From: an uncultured Selenomonadales bacterium
Lineage (GTDB): Bacteria > Bacillota > Negativicutes > Selenomonadales > Selenomonadaceae
NCBI GenBank assembly: GCA_947304355.1
Contig: CAMZAX010000003.1
Location: 55,823-119,822 of the forward strand
Reading direction: 5' to 3'
Length of the DNA: 64,000 nucleotides
Shown: positions 37,984-46,739 of the stretch, piece after piece
Layout: each line of letters starts with the position of its first letter
Position numbering within the stretch: position 1 is the first letter of the stretch
Translations under genes and position numbers: made by a program
Notes under the pieces: generated by a model
Told to the model about the DNA's origin: nothing
Seen by the model: the letters and a program-made list of their open reading frames with translations, nothing else
The model's database searches: none

Positions 37984-38697
37984 ATGGACATCAAAAACTT
38001 TGTCCGCGTCGATTGGAGAGATCAGCGCGTGCTCACATCTGCGCAACTCGCTGAAGCTTACGAGTGTTCTGTAGACCAAATCAAGAAAAATTTCAGCAAC
38101 AACAAAAAGCATTACAAAGAAGGCGTGCACTACTTCAAAATTGCGGGTGAACCCTTGAATGAATTGCGGGGGAAAAATCTTCACCTGCAAATTTCTCCAA
38201 TGACTCGCGTGCTTTATCTGTGGACGTATCAAGGCTGTGTGCGTCATTGCAAGTCGATTAATACGCCCAAAGCGTGGGCGATGTTTGACAAACTGGAAAA
38301 GCATTATTTCAATCAGTCTGTCGTTGAGCCCCTCGCTGCGTCCGCTCCCGTCGTCGAACAACCGACCGACATCTATCGCGTCTATCTGTTCCTCTTGAGC
38401 GACGGCAATGTCAAAATCGGGTTCACCAAGCGTTTCCTCGTTCGTATCAGCGAAGTCAAACGCGAAACCGGCTTGTCTGTCACGGGAATTTATTTCACGC
38501 CCGAAATGCCTTACAAGAACGCTCGTATCATTGAACGTTGTTGCAAAGAAGTGCACTCCGACCAACGCGTTAAGGACGAAATTTATTCTGCCGCCTTCGC
38601 CGCAATGCGCGCGAGCATCGAAGACTACACGGTCATGGCTTTCGCCACGTTGCCGAATCAAATCGTCAACATCATCGCCGAAAAGAAACTCAATTGA
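37984..38697 (+). CDS. ORF6N-domain regulator with GIY-YIG-like C-terminal domain
   Basis: 237 residues. Residues 1-105 form an ORF6N (phage antirepressor/KilA-type) DNA-binding domain: WRDQRVLTSAQLAEAYECS, KKNFSNNKKHYKEGVHYFK, LYLWTYQGCVRHCKSINTPK, AWAMFDKLEKHYF. Residues about 140-210 resemble the T5orf172/MUG113 GIY-YIG-like fold: YRVYLFLLSDGNVKIGFTKR, FLVRISEVKRETGLSV, then ARIIERCCKEVHSDQRVKDE. Such proteins are usually phage genes, but no other phage gene is near. ATG 37984 follows GAAAGGAAG. It is a single gene between a strong promoter with leader and a terminator. Confidence 0.85.
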   Translation: MDIKNFVRVDWRDQRVLTSAQLAEAYECSVDQIKKNFSNNKKHYKEGVHYFKIAGEPLNELRGKNLHLQISPMTRVLYLWTYQGCVRHCKSINTPKAWAMFDKLEKHYFNQSVVEPLAASAPVVEQPTDIYRVYLFLLSDGNVKIGFTKRFLVRISEVKRETGLSVTGIYFTPEMPYKNARIIERCCKEVHSDQRVKDEIYSAAFAAMRASIEDYTVMAFATLPNQIVNIIAEKKLN

Positions 38698-38725
38698 GTT
38701 CGTCGGCGATTTTTTTTATAAAGAG

Positions 38726-38762
38726 AATCCTCCGCTTGAACGGGCGGGGGATTTGCCTTTTT
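38726..38762 (+). terminator. Terminator after the ORF6N gene
   Basis: AATCCTCCGC (38726-38735) pairs with GCGGGGGATT (38744-38753) apart from one G-T pair, followed by a T-rich tail. Confidence 0.8.
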
Positions 38763-38774
38763 CTTAACCGATTT

Positions 38775-38802
38775 TAAGTCGCCCAAAAATTTTTTCGATA
38801 TT
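38775..38802 (+). promoter_or_regulatory. Candidate sigma-28 flagellar promoter
   Basis: TAAG at 38775-38778 and TCGATATT at 38795-38802 with 16 bases between approximate the TAAA-N15-CCGATAT pattern of sigma-28. It lies 67 bases upstream of flgM. Confidence 0.5.
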
Positions 38803-38869
38803 ATAAGCAAACACGGAAGGTACACTGAAAAAATTATGCAAGGAGTGCAACAAACAGGCGGTGAACGTA

Positions 38870-39148
38870 ATGATTGTAAACAATGTGAACTCGTCCGCGT
38901 ATTACTCCAACTCGGTGGCGGCAACGAGGTACACGGCGGCGGCGACGGCTGTCCGCAGCGCGCAGAAAAGTGACGCCTTTACCCTTTCGCGAGAGGCGCA
39001 AACTTTCAGCGACATGCTCAACAAGCTCAAGAACGAATCCGACGTTCGTCAAAACAAGGTCGACGACTTCCGTCAACGAATCGCTTCCGGGCAATACTCC
39101 GTTTCGGCGGACAAAATCGCGGCAAGTCTTTTGACGAATCGTTATTGA
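38870..39148 (+). CDS. flgM: Anti-sigma-28 factor FlgM
   Basis: 92-residue protein that holds sigma-28 inactive until the hook is finished. The disordered N-terminus and C-terminal helices show the family pattern: DAFTLSREAQTFSDMLNKL, then DDFRQRIASGQYSVSADKIA and SLLTNRY. ATG 38870 with GGCGGTG upstream is preferred over GTG 38861. It heads the late flagellar cluster, 10 bases before flgN, the usual arrangement. Confidence 0.88.
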   Translation: MIVNNVNSSAYYSNSVAATRYTAAATAVRSAQKSDAFTLSREAQTFSDMLNKLKNESDVRQNKVDDFRQRIASGQYSVSADKIAASLLTNRY

Positions 39149-39158
39149 GGCGGCGGAC

Positions 39159-39644
39159 ATGTGGCAAAATTTGATTGAAACGCTCGACAAGCTCGGCGAA
39201 GTTTACGACAACTTGACGGCTCTGGGCGAGAGGAAACGCAACGCTTTGGTCGTCGTCGACATGAAGACGCTTTCCAACATCCTCGACGAAGAACAGCTCA
39301 TCAACGCCAAAATTCAAAAGCTCGAACAGCGGCGTATCGAAATCCTCAAGGGCTTGTCGAAATCAAATACAACTTTGACGGTCGACACGAAGGCGAAAGA
39401 TTTTTATCGCACGGCACCTTCGGCGGCGGTCGGCAAGAAATTGATTCAGCTCCACGATCGGCTAAGCAAAAGCGTCGACAACGCGGTAAAGATTCGCGAC
39501 AACAACCGCGTCTTGGCACAGTGCGCACTCGACGCCGTGCAGGGTCAGCTGAACAGATTGAGCGGCGCGGCGGTCGAACCCACGTATTCCGGCAGAGGCG
39601 CGGGCGTCGTCACTCACAAGAAAAATTTTGACTTCAAGGCTTGA
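39159..39644 (+). CDS. flgN: Flagellar export chaperone FlgN
   Basis: 161-residue helical chaperone for the hook-filament junction proteins FlgK and FlgL. It shows a long N-terminal coiled coil (LIETLDKLGEVYDNLTALGE), the ALVVVDMKTLSNILDEEQLI segment, and the heptad-rich C-terminal helix around NNRVLAQCALDAVQGQL. ATG 39159 follows GAGGCGG. The neighbours flgM and flgK agree with this call. Confidence 0.85.
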   Translation: MWQNLIETLDKLGEVYDNLTALGERKRNALVVVDMKTLSNILDEEQLINAKIQKLEQRRIEILKGLSKSNTTLTVDTKAKDFYRTAPSAAVGKKLIQLHDRLSKSVDNAVKIRDNNRVLAQCALDAVQGQLNRLSGAAVEPTYSGRGAGVVTHKKNFDFKA

Positions 39645-39654
39645 GGGGGCAGCT

Positions 39655-40113
39655 ATGGACGAAGCGATTAAACTTTTGCGCGAACGATCAGTCCTCTGCG
39701 CGCACCTGCCCGAACTCCTCAACGCGCTGATTGAAGTCGTGAAAAAAAATTCGCCCGACGTGCAGGAACCCGTTCGCAAAATCGAAGCCGTCATGCGCGA
39801 CCTGTCCGACAACGAACGGCGGACGCAAGATTTTCTTAAACGCGTCAAGACTCCGTCGTTTGCAAAATTCCTTGCCGCGCAGGACAACGGCACTCAACGC
39901 GACGTGGCGGAAAAACTTTTGCAGACTGCCGCCGACGCTCAACGACGCCTCAAGGCTCAATCGGCTGAACTGGCTCTGCTCCTGCAACGCGGCAAAAATT
40001 ACGTCGAATTTAACTTGAACATCTTGGCACGCATTTCGGCAAGCGACACTTACGGCGCGGAGGCTAAGACCGGCTCGCAACGGACGCAACGCCTGTTCGA
40101 CGCCAATGTTTAG
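39655..40113 (+). CDS. Second FlgN-like flagellar protein
   Basis: 152-residue all-helical protein similar in outline to FlgN (EAIKLLRERSVLCAHLPELL, then NERRTQDFLKRVKTPSFAKF, and a C-terminal SAELALLLQRGKNYVEFNLN helix). It could be a second chaperone dedicated to FlgK or to another late protein. ATG 39655 follows GAGGGGGC, 10 bases after flgN. The family assignment is tentative, based on shape and place. Confidence 0.65.
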   Translation: MDEAIKLLRERSVLCAHLPELLNALIEVVKKNSPDVQEPVRKIEAVMRDLSDNERRTQDFLKRVKTPSFAKFLAAQDNGTQRDVAEKLLQTAADAQRRLKAQSAELALLLQRGKNYVEFNLNILARISASDTYGAEAKTGSQRTQRLFDANV

Positions 40114-40163
40114 GTAGGAACAAGGAACAAGGAACAAGGGACAAGGGATTAGGGAGAAGGGAA
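40114..40163 (+). repeat. Heptamer repeat at the flgK ribosome-binding site
   Basis: Units GGAACAA x3, GGGACAA, GGGATTA, GGGAGAA, GGGAAG lead directly to the flgK ATG at 40168. The last units are the only purine-rich sequence in the ribosome-binding position. Confidence 0.8.
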
Positions 40164-40167
40164 GCAT

Positions 40168-42150
40168 ATGCGGACAACTTTCGCGGGACTGAATACGATG
40201 GTGCGCGGCATCATGGCAAATCAAATGTCGCTCGACACCACCGGTCACAATATAACCAACGCGGGCACCGAAGGCTATTCACGCCAAACAGTGACGCTCG
40301 TAACCACGCGCGGCGAAGAACGCGCAGGTATGCACGGCAACGTTATCGTCGGCACCGGCGTCGACACTTCAGCCGTCAGACGCGCGCGGGACATCTACGC
40401 CGATATTCAATACTGGAACGAAAACCCCACGCAGAAATATTACGAAGCCGTCGCCAAAAACTACGACAAGCTCGAAACCGTTTTCGACGACAGCCAAGAT
40501 TTGGGCATCGAACGCAAAATCAACGATTTCTATCAGACGTGGGTTGACTTGTCGACGACGGCATCAAACGCCTCCGCTCGCACGCACGTCATTGAACAGG
40601 GCAAGAACTTAAGCGACATCCTCCAATCCAAGACGGCTGAACTGCAAGATCAGATTCGCTCGCTTTACGACGACATACGCGACGAAGTGGGACAGATTGA
40701 CGACATCCTTAACAACATCGTCGCAATCAACAAGCAAATCACGACCTCGGAAGTAACGGGCGCAATGGCAAACGACCTGCGCGACGACCGCGATTTGCTC
40801 GTCGACAAGCTCTCCGATTACATGAACGTTTCCGTCACCGAAAACGAATTCGGCGCGTATCAAATCAATTCGGGCGGCGTCACATTGGTCAACGGCGCGG
40901 CGCGGGCGCATTTGATTATCGGTGACGGTATTTCGTCCAGTGCTTACGGCATTGATTACGGCGTCACCGATTTCAGCGTCGTTATTCAGGAAAGCGATAT
41001 CGCCTTCATGCCGCAAAACGGTATCCTCAAGGCGCGCTTCGACGCCATCGCCGAAAACAAAGCTTATATCGACAAAATGGCGGACATTGCAAATTTCATG
41101 CTAAGCGTCTTCAACGACCAGCACCGTCAAGGTTGGGACATGCACGGCAATTACAAATTCGTTACCTATGATTCGAGCGGCGACTATTACGGTGTCGAGG
41201 CTGTGCAAGTCGACAACGAAGACGACTTGACGGCGGTCAATTACCTCAAAGCCGACGGCACCGCCGTTACGCCGACCGAAGAAAGCTCCGTTCTGATTGA
41301 AGACGGCAAATACGTTTTGAACGGCGAGGAAGTCAAGAAGCTCAATCCCGATACCGTTTACAGCTACAACGACACGCTGATAACAAAAATCCCCGACACG
41401 ATTAATTTCTTCGGGCAGGGCGACAAGCGCTACGAATTCCGCTACGACGCCGACAACAACTTTAATTACCTTTACAAGTACGACGATTCACTGCAGGAGA
41501 GCGAGCGACTGTTGAGCGGCGTGCGAATTATCGCCGAACTGGAAGTCAATACCAAGTTCAACGAGAATCGCGGCGAACGTTACCTTGCAGCGGCGACGAG
41601 CATTGACGTTATCGAATCGCAAGACGAAAACTTGAATATCAATCGCCAATACCTTGCCAAGAATTGGGGCGAACGCACGGGCGACGGCACAAACGCCGTT
41701 TATCTCAGCGAACTGTTCAACATCGCGCAGGAAACCGTTCAAAGCGACGGCAAGGCAAATGCCCTCGTCTATCAGCACGCAGTCCTCCGCAATAAGGCGG
41801 GCGATCCAATCGCGCTTGACGACAAAAGCATTGCGTATACCTTGGGGGAAGACGACGACCCCGTATTGGCGACGGCTATGTCGAAACTCAGCATCAACTC
41901 CTACTATCAGCAATCGCTGTCGCACCTCGGCATTGACGCTTACTCTGTCGACGTGAACCATGACGCGTTGCAGGCAATCATCACGCAGATTCAAAATTGG
42001 CGCGACTCAACCGCCGGCGTCGACTGGAACGAAGAACTCACCAACATGATTCGTTTCCAAAAGGGCTTCGGCTCGTGTTCGCGCTGTTTGAACGCAATGG
42101 ACGAAATGCTTGAACGCCTCGTAACTTCCACGGGCGTCGTCGGCAGATAA
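40168..42150 (+). CDS. flgK: Hook-associated protein 1 FlgK
   Basis: 660-residue hook-filament junction protein. The N-terminal rod-type segment is typical (TFAGLNTMVRGIMANQMSLD, TTGHNITNAGTEGYSRQTV), as is the helical DDSQDLGIERKINDFYQTWV block, and the C-terminal coiled-coil segment (LTNMIRFQKGFG, AMDEMLERLV) closes it. The middle, about residues 300-480, is variable. Two cysteines near the C-terminus (SCSRCLN) replace the usual YQQAYQASA-like residues, which is unusual for an exported axial protein. Its start codon follows a heptamer array. Confidence 0.95.
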   Translation: MRTTFAGLNTMVRGIMANQMSLDTTGHNITNAGTEGYSRQTVTLVTTRGEERAGMHGNVIVGTGVDTSAVRRARDIYADIQYWNENPTQKYYEAVAKNYDKLETVFDDSQDLGIERKINDFYQTWVDLSTTASNASARTHVIEQGKNLSDILQSKTAELQDQIRSLYDDIRDEVGQIDDILNNIVAINKQITTSEVTGAMANDLRDDRDLLVDKLSDYMNVSVTENEFGAYQINSGGVTLVNGAARAHLIIGDGISSSAYGIDYGVTDFSVVIQESDIAFMPQNGILKARFDAIAENKAYIDKMADIANFMLSVFNDQHRQGWDMHGNYKFVTYDSSGDYYGVEAVQVDNEDDLTAVNYLKADGTAVTPTEESSVLIEDGKYVLNGEEVKKLNPDTVYSYNDTLITKIPDTINFFGQGDKRYEFRYDADNNFNYLYKYDDSLQESERLLSGVRIIAELEVNTKFNENRGERYLAAATSIDVIESQDENLNINRQYLAKNWGERTGDGTNAVYLSELFNIAQETVQSDGKANALVYQHAVLRNKAGDPIALDDKSIAYTLGEDDDPVLATAMSKLSINSYYQQSLSHLGIDAYSVDVNHDALQAIITQIQNWRDSTAGVDWNEELTNMIRFQKGFGSCSRCLNAMDEMLERLVTSTGVVGR

Positions 42151-42176
42151 TTAATTTACCAACACCCCCGCGCTTG

Positions 42177-42185
42177 TGTTATAAT
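42177..42185 (+). promoter_or_regulatory. Extended -10 promoter before the Cache kinase
   Basis: TGTTATAAT, 47 bases upstream of the kinase start, in the flgK-kinase gap. The -35 element is weak. Confidence 0.55.
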
Positions 42186-42231
42186 TTCACTGGTCGGAAG
42201 TACCAAACAGAATTCCCGGCTTGGAGGAGTT

Positions 42232-45200
42232 ATGAATCACGTTTCAAAAGCACGAACTGCGATTGGCGGCAAGAAACGCTTTACCGTCAAGAAATTTTTG
42301 TTTTACGCGCTCGTAATCGCATTCTTCGTCGGCGTCGTCTTGGCGTATTACAACATGCTTTACAACCAGACGCGCGACAGCATTATCAAGAACGGACAAG
42401 CAGCCGCCATTCAGTCAAAAAATTATCTGAGCGAATACCTCTCCACAAGCATTGACGCCATTAAGCTTACGGCTTACACAATAGACGGCATGATTCGCAA
42501 CAACAAAACCAACAAAGAAATCCTCGACTACTTGGTCGGTCAATCGACAGCCGTCACCAGCACGGTCTTTGAAAACACGACGGGGCTTTATGCTTACGTC
42601 AACGGCGAATACCTCGACGGCGCGGGTTGGGTGCCCAGCGCAGACTTTGTGCCGACAGAGCGTCCGTGGTATATCAAGACTATGGCAAGCAACGGCAACG
42701 TGACACTTATCGATCCGTATCTTGACGCCCAGACCGGGCAAATTACCATGACAATCTCAAAAAAGCTTGTCGACGGCAAAAGTATCGTGGCTATGGACAT
42801 CGTGCTTGACAAGGTTCAAAACATAACCGAAGAGTCCGTCAAGGCAGGCAAGTCCGATTACGAATTCATCTTGGACAGTCGCAACATGGTCGTCGCTCAT
42901 TCAGAAAAAGATGAGATCGGCAAGAATTACAACGACGAACACGACAGCATTTGGGGCGTCATTTTAGCCAATGCCAAAAGCTCTAACGAGGATTTTTTTG
43001 AGTTCAACTACAAGGGCGCGCACTACGTCGTTTACTGCGAGAAAATCGAAAACAATTGGCGGTGCCTGACCGTCAAAGACGCGACGAAGGTTTTCACACC
43101 GCTGAAGATTCTTTTGGCGATAACGATAATCGTCGTGGTTGTCATCGTGCTGATTCTGTCGTACATCCTCAACCAGTCCAATCAACGCTACGCAATGGCG
43201 CGCGAACTCAACGAGCAGTTATCGTCGCTGTCAAATATTTATCTGTCCGTGTACGACATTGACCTTATCGAAAACACGTTCAAGGAAATACAATCGACGC
43301 GTGCCTTGCCCGTCAAGCTGTCGGCGGACGATTCCAAAAACGCAAGCTCCATGATAACGGAGACAATGCGGCAACTGGTAAGCAAAACGTCTTTGGACGA
43401 TACGCTTCGATTCGTGAACCTCGACACCTTGAACGAGCGGCTGAAAGACTTCGACACCGTGGCGATTGAATATCAAAACGTTGAGCAGAAGTGGCGACGC
43501 GTCCGCTTTATCGCCTCGCAACGCCTGAAGAACGGAATTGTCTCCAACGTGCTTTGGCTGATTGAAGACATTGACAAGGAGAAACAGGAACGCGACGCGC
43601 TTATCAACCTGTCCGAACGCGCCTTTGCCGCCAGCGAGGCGAAGTCGTCTTTCCTGTCGAACATGTCTCACGAGATACGCACGCCGATTAACGCGATTCT
43701 CGGCATGAACGAAATCATTCTGCGGGAGTGCAACGACGCGGCTATCACGTCATACGCCGAAAGCATAAAGACCGCCGGCAGCACGCTCTTGGGCATAATC
43801 AACGACATTCTCGACTTCAGCAAGATTGAGGCGGGCAAGATTGAAATCATTCCCGTGGACTACGATCTGTCGTCGCTGATTAACGACCTTGTGAACATGA
43901 TTCAAACCAAAGCCGACGACAAGGGGCTTGCGCTGTCTCTGGACTTCGATAAACATTTGCCGAAGATGTTGCGCGGCGACGAAATACGAATCAAGCAAGT
44001 CATTACCAACATTCTGACCAACGCGGTGAAGTACACCGACAAGGGCATTGTGACGTTCTCCATAGGTTTCAAGCGCGTCGCGGACGAGCCCGACAGCGTG
44101 ATTCTGCTTGTTACAGTCAAGGACACGGGTATCGGTATCAAGCCCGACGACTTGAAGAAACTTTTCGCCGAATTCGAACGCATCGACGAGGAACGCAACC
44201 GCAACGTCGAAGGCACGGGGCTCGGCATGGCAATCACAAAAAATCTGCTGTCCCTTATGAAAAGCAGTCTCCGCGTCGAAAGTATTTACGGCTTGGGCAC
44301 GAAATTTTCATTTGAACTTAAGCAAACGGTTATAAACTGGGATCCGTTGGGCGACTACGAGGCGTCATACAAAGCCGGCTTGAAAGAGCGGACGAAATAC
44401 CGCGAGAAATTCACGGCTCCGACGGCGAAAGTGCTCATGGTCGACGACAACCCGATGAATCTCATGGTCTTTAAAAATCTCTTGAAACAAACGCAAATCA
44501 AAATCGATACGGCAATCAACGGCGACGAAGGGCTTATCCTGACCAACGCCGGCAAATACGACATAATCTTTTTGGATCACATGATGCCCGACAAAGACGG
44601 TATCGAAACCCTGCAAGAACTTCGCGCGCAGGAGGACAATCCCAACCGTCAAACGATTACCGTTTGCTTGACTGCAAATGCCGTTTCGGGCGCGCGGGAA
44701 AAATATATCGCGGCGGGCTTCGACAACTATTTAACAAAGCCGATTAATCCCGACAAGCTTGAGGAAATGTTGCTTGACTACTTGCCGACGGAAAAGGTGC
44801 ACGCGACTTCCGATGCCCCTGCCGAAATCACGACTCAAGCCGAGCCGCCGCCGAAGTACGAACACATGAACATCGCTGCGGGCTTGCAATACAGCGACGG
44901 CGAAGACATGTTCCGCAGCGTCGTGGAGCTGTTCTGCAGTCTCAAGGACGCCAACAAGCAAAAAATCCAACGGGCTTTCGCCGGCGGCGACTGGAAAAAT
45001 TATACCGTCTTCGTCCACGCTTTGAAGTCAACCGCGCTTTCCGTCGGCGGCGAAAAATGTTCCGCACTTGCACGAGAACTCGAACAGGCTGGCAAAGTCC
45101 TTAAATCCGACAACTCTTCCGAAACGGACAAACGCGCCGCCGAAGAGTTCATAAAAGCTCACCACGCCGAAGCAATGACGCTTTACGACAAACTCGTTGA

Positions 45201-45237
45201 CGACGGCAAACGTTATCTCAATACGGACAATTCATAA
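42232..45237 (+). CDS. Cache-domain hybrid histidine kinase with REC and Hpt domains
   Basis: 1001-residue membrane kinase inside the flagellar cluster. TM1 at about 24-45; extracytoplasmic dCache sensor about 50-290 (GLYAYVNGEYLDGAGW, PTERPWYIKTM, ITMTISKKLVDGKSIVAMDI); TM2 about 292-315. A PAS-like linker is followed by His480 in SNMSHEIRTPINAILG, ATPase boxes (ILTNAVKYTD, DTGIGIKPDDL, GTGLGMAI), receiver Asp782 (FLDHMMPDKDG) and a C-terminal Hpt domain with His929 in VHALKSTALS. It has everything for an internal four-step relay except an output regulator. ATG 42232 follows GGAGGAG, and a promoter-like element precedes it. The ligand is unknown; dCache domains usually bind small metabolites. 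Confidence 0.93.
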   Translation: MNHVSKARTAIGGKKRFTVKKFLFYALVIAFFVGVVLAYYNMLYNQTRDSIIKNGQAAAIQSKNYLSEYLSTSIDAIKLTAYTIDGMIRNNKTNKEILDYLVGQSTAVTSTVFENTTGLYAYVNGEYLDGAGWVPSADFVPTERPWYIKTMASNGNVTLIDPYLDAQTGQITMTISKKLVDGKSIVAMDIVLDKVQNITEESVKAGKSDYEFILDSRNMVVAHSEKDEIGKNYNDEHDSIWGVILANAKSSNEDFFEFNYKGAHYVVYCEKIENNWRCLTVKDATKVFTPLKILLAITIIVVVVIVLILSYILNQSNQRYAMARELNEQLSSLSNIYLSVYDIDLIENTFKEIQSTRALPVKLSADDSKNASSMITETMRQLVSKTSLDDTLRFVNLDTLNERLKDFDTVAIEYQNVEQKWRRVRFIASQRLKNGIVSNVLWLIEDIDKEKQERDALINLSERAFAASEAKSSFLSNMSHEIRTPINAILGMNEIILRECNDAAITSYAESIKTAGSTLLGIINDILDFSKIEAGKIEIIPVDYDLSSLINDLVNMIQTKADDKGLALSLDFDKHLPKMLRGDEIRIKQVITNILTNAVKYTDKGIVTFSIGFKRVADEPDSVILLVTVKDTGIGIKPDDLKKLFAEFERIDEERNRNVEGTGLGMAITKNLLSLMKSSLRVESIYGLGTKFSFELKQTVINWDPLGDYEASYKAGLKERTKYREKFTAPTAKVLMVDDNPMNLMVFKNLLKQTQIKIDTAINGDEGLILTNAGKYDIIFLDHMMPDKDGIETLQELRAQEDNPNRQTITVCLTANAVSGAREKYIAAGFDNYLTKPINPDKLEEMLLDYLPTEKVHATSDAPAEITTQAEPPPKYEHMNIAAGLQYSDGEDMFRSVVELFCSLKDANKQKIQRAFAGGDWKNYTVFVHALKSTALSVGGEKCSALARELEQAGKVLKSDNSSETDKRAAEEFIKAHHAEAMTLYDKLVDDGKRYLNTDNS

Positions 45238-45253
45238 CCAAGGAGGTTTTTTT

Positions 45254-46600
45254 ATGGGAGTCAGAATCGGCAGCGCGCACTTCATGTACAACTATCAAGT
45301 CGCGCTGAACAAAGCTTATCAAGAGCAGAATAAGCTTTTTGAGCAATCGGACGGGTCGTCGTTGCACCGAGGCAGCGACAACCCAATGAACTATACCAAA
45401 CTCATGCGCTACACCGTCAGCGACAACGAAAACGAACAGTATCGCTCGAACATAAAAACGGCAACGGCTTGGATGCATGACTCCGACAGCGTCATGGTGC
45501 ACATGACCGAAATCATGCAGACGTTGAAGGAAAAATCTGTTGACGCGGCGAATTCCAAAAACGTTGATGACGACTACGACGCGATTTACAAGGAGATGTA
45601 CGCCTGTATGCAAGAGCTGGTCTCCGTGGCGAACACTCAAATCAACGACAGATATTTATTCTCCGGGCAAATGGATTTGACGCCGCCCTTTACAATGTCG
45701 CTTGAACTGTACGAGCGCGGTCAAGCCAAAAACCTCGACACAAATCAATCGGCGTTCTTCAAGGGCACCGACTCCGATTACAACACCGAGCTTTTCCAAT
45801 TCCTTACGGTCAAGGATGCCGGCGGCAACACGTTTTATCTGGACACCGACAACGGCAACCTGTATCGGGAAGCGTTCGTCGACGCGGGCTACAAAGAATT
45901 CATGCCGCGCCAATGCCGCACGATTGACGACGCACAAGCACTGGCAGAGACCGATGAAACCGTCGCCGCGATTCTCGACGACGCGATTGTCGGCAACGTC
46001 GCCGATTTCAAAGTCGCCAATTACTTCAACAATCAGGGACTGCTAAAAGACTCCGCGAACAACTCGATAACCGTTGACGGCGTGGATTACACGTTCCAGA
46101 CCTTCCAACAGAATATCGTTACCTACAAAGGCGACGAAAATCTTATTTCGATGGTCAAGCTCAACGGCGCGACCGACCCCAATGCCGACACCGTCAACAC
46201 GACGGGCGCGCGCATGTTCGGCAGAGATATTTTCGACAACGAAACTTCCGGCAACGAGCCTTCGGGCACGGCAATGCTCAATGAACTGTTCGGCATGTGC
46301 GAAAGAGTTCATCAACGCCACACGAATTGGATGTCCTCCGACGGCGTGACGATTTCCGACGTGGCGCACGCAACCTTGATCGTTGAAGAAACCCGCGTGG
46401 GTGCCCGTCAACAGCTTTACACCAGCGTCGAAACGATGCTCAACACGCAAGCCGACAACATCACCGAAGACATAACCAACGTCAGCGGCGCGGATATCGC
46501 CAAACTCGCGACGAAACTCATGGAAATGACGACGCTTTACAATCTGTCGTTGTCATTGGGCGGCAGGATTTTGCCGCAGTCTCTCGCCGATTACCTCTAA
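45254..46600 (+). CDS. flgL: Hook-associated protein 3 FlgL
   Basis: 448-residue junction protein between FlgK and the flagellin filament. N-terminal flagellin-like helices are seen (FMYNYQVALNKAYQEQNKLF, RGSDNPMNYTKLMRY), with the NTQINDRYLFSGQ signature and a C-terminal helix (TTLYNLSLSLGGRILPQSL). The central part, about 150-340, is larger than in short FlgL proteins. ATG 45254 follows AAGGAGG; the upstream frame overlaps the kinase gene. It lies 16 bases after the kinase stop, so both are probably on one transcript. Confidence 0.92.
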   Translation: MGVRIGSAHFMYNYQVALNKAYQEQNKLFEQSDGSSLHRGSDNPMNYTKLMRYTVSDNENEQYRSNIKTATAWMHDSDSVMVHMTEIMQTLKEKSVDAANSKNVDDDYDAIYKEMYACMQELVSVANTQINDRYLFSGQMDLTPPFTMSLELYERGQAKNLDTNQSAFFKGTDSDYNTELFQFLTVKDAGGNTFYLDTDNGNLYREAFVDAGYKEFMPRQCRTIDDAQALAETDETVAAILDDAIVGNVADFKVANYFNNQGLLKDSANNSITVDGVDYTFQTFQQNIVTYKGDENLISMVKLNGATDPNADTVNTTGARMFGRDIFDNETSGNEPSGTAMLNELFGMCERVHQRHTNWMSSDGVTISDVAHATLIVEETRVGARQQLYTSVETMLNTQADNITEDITNVSGADIAKLATKLMEMTTLYNLSLSLGGRILPQSLADYL

Positions 46601-46739
46601 TCTTTGAAAACCCAAAAAGCTTTAACCTGCAGGCGTCAACGAGCGTTTTCGTTGCCGTCTATTGCTGTTTTCGGAGTTTTGATTCTCGGCAAAAATTCCG
46701 GCGGCAGGCAGGAAATTGTATCGAAAGGGGGGAATTGTC

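Noticed and set aside
46604..46739. Small gene between flgL and the DUF6470 gene
   Set aside because: The frame runs into the next gene's ribosome-binding site, has a poor start and no homology.
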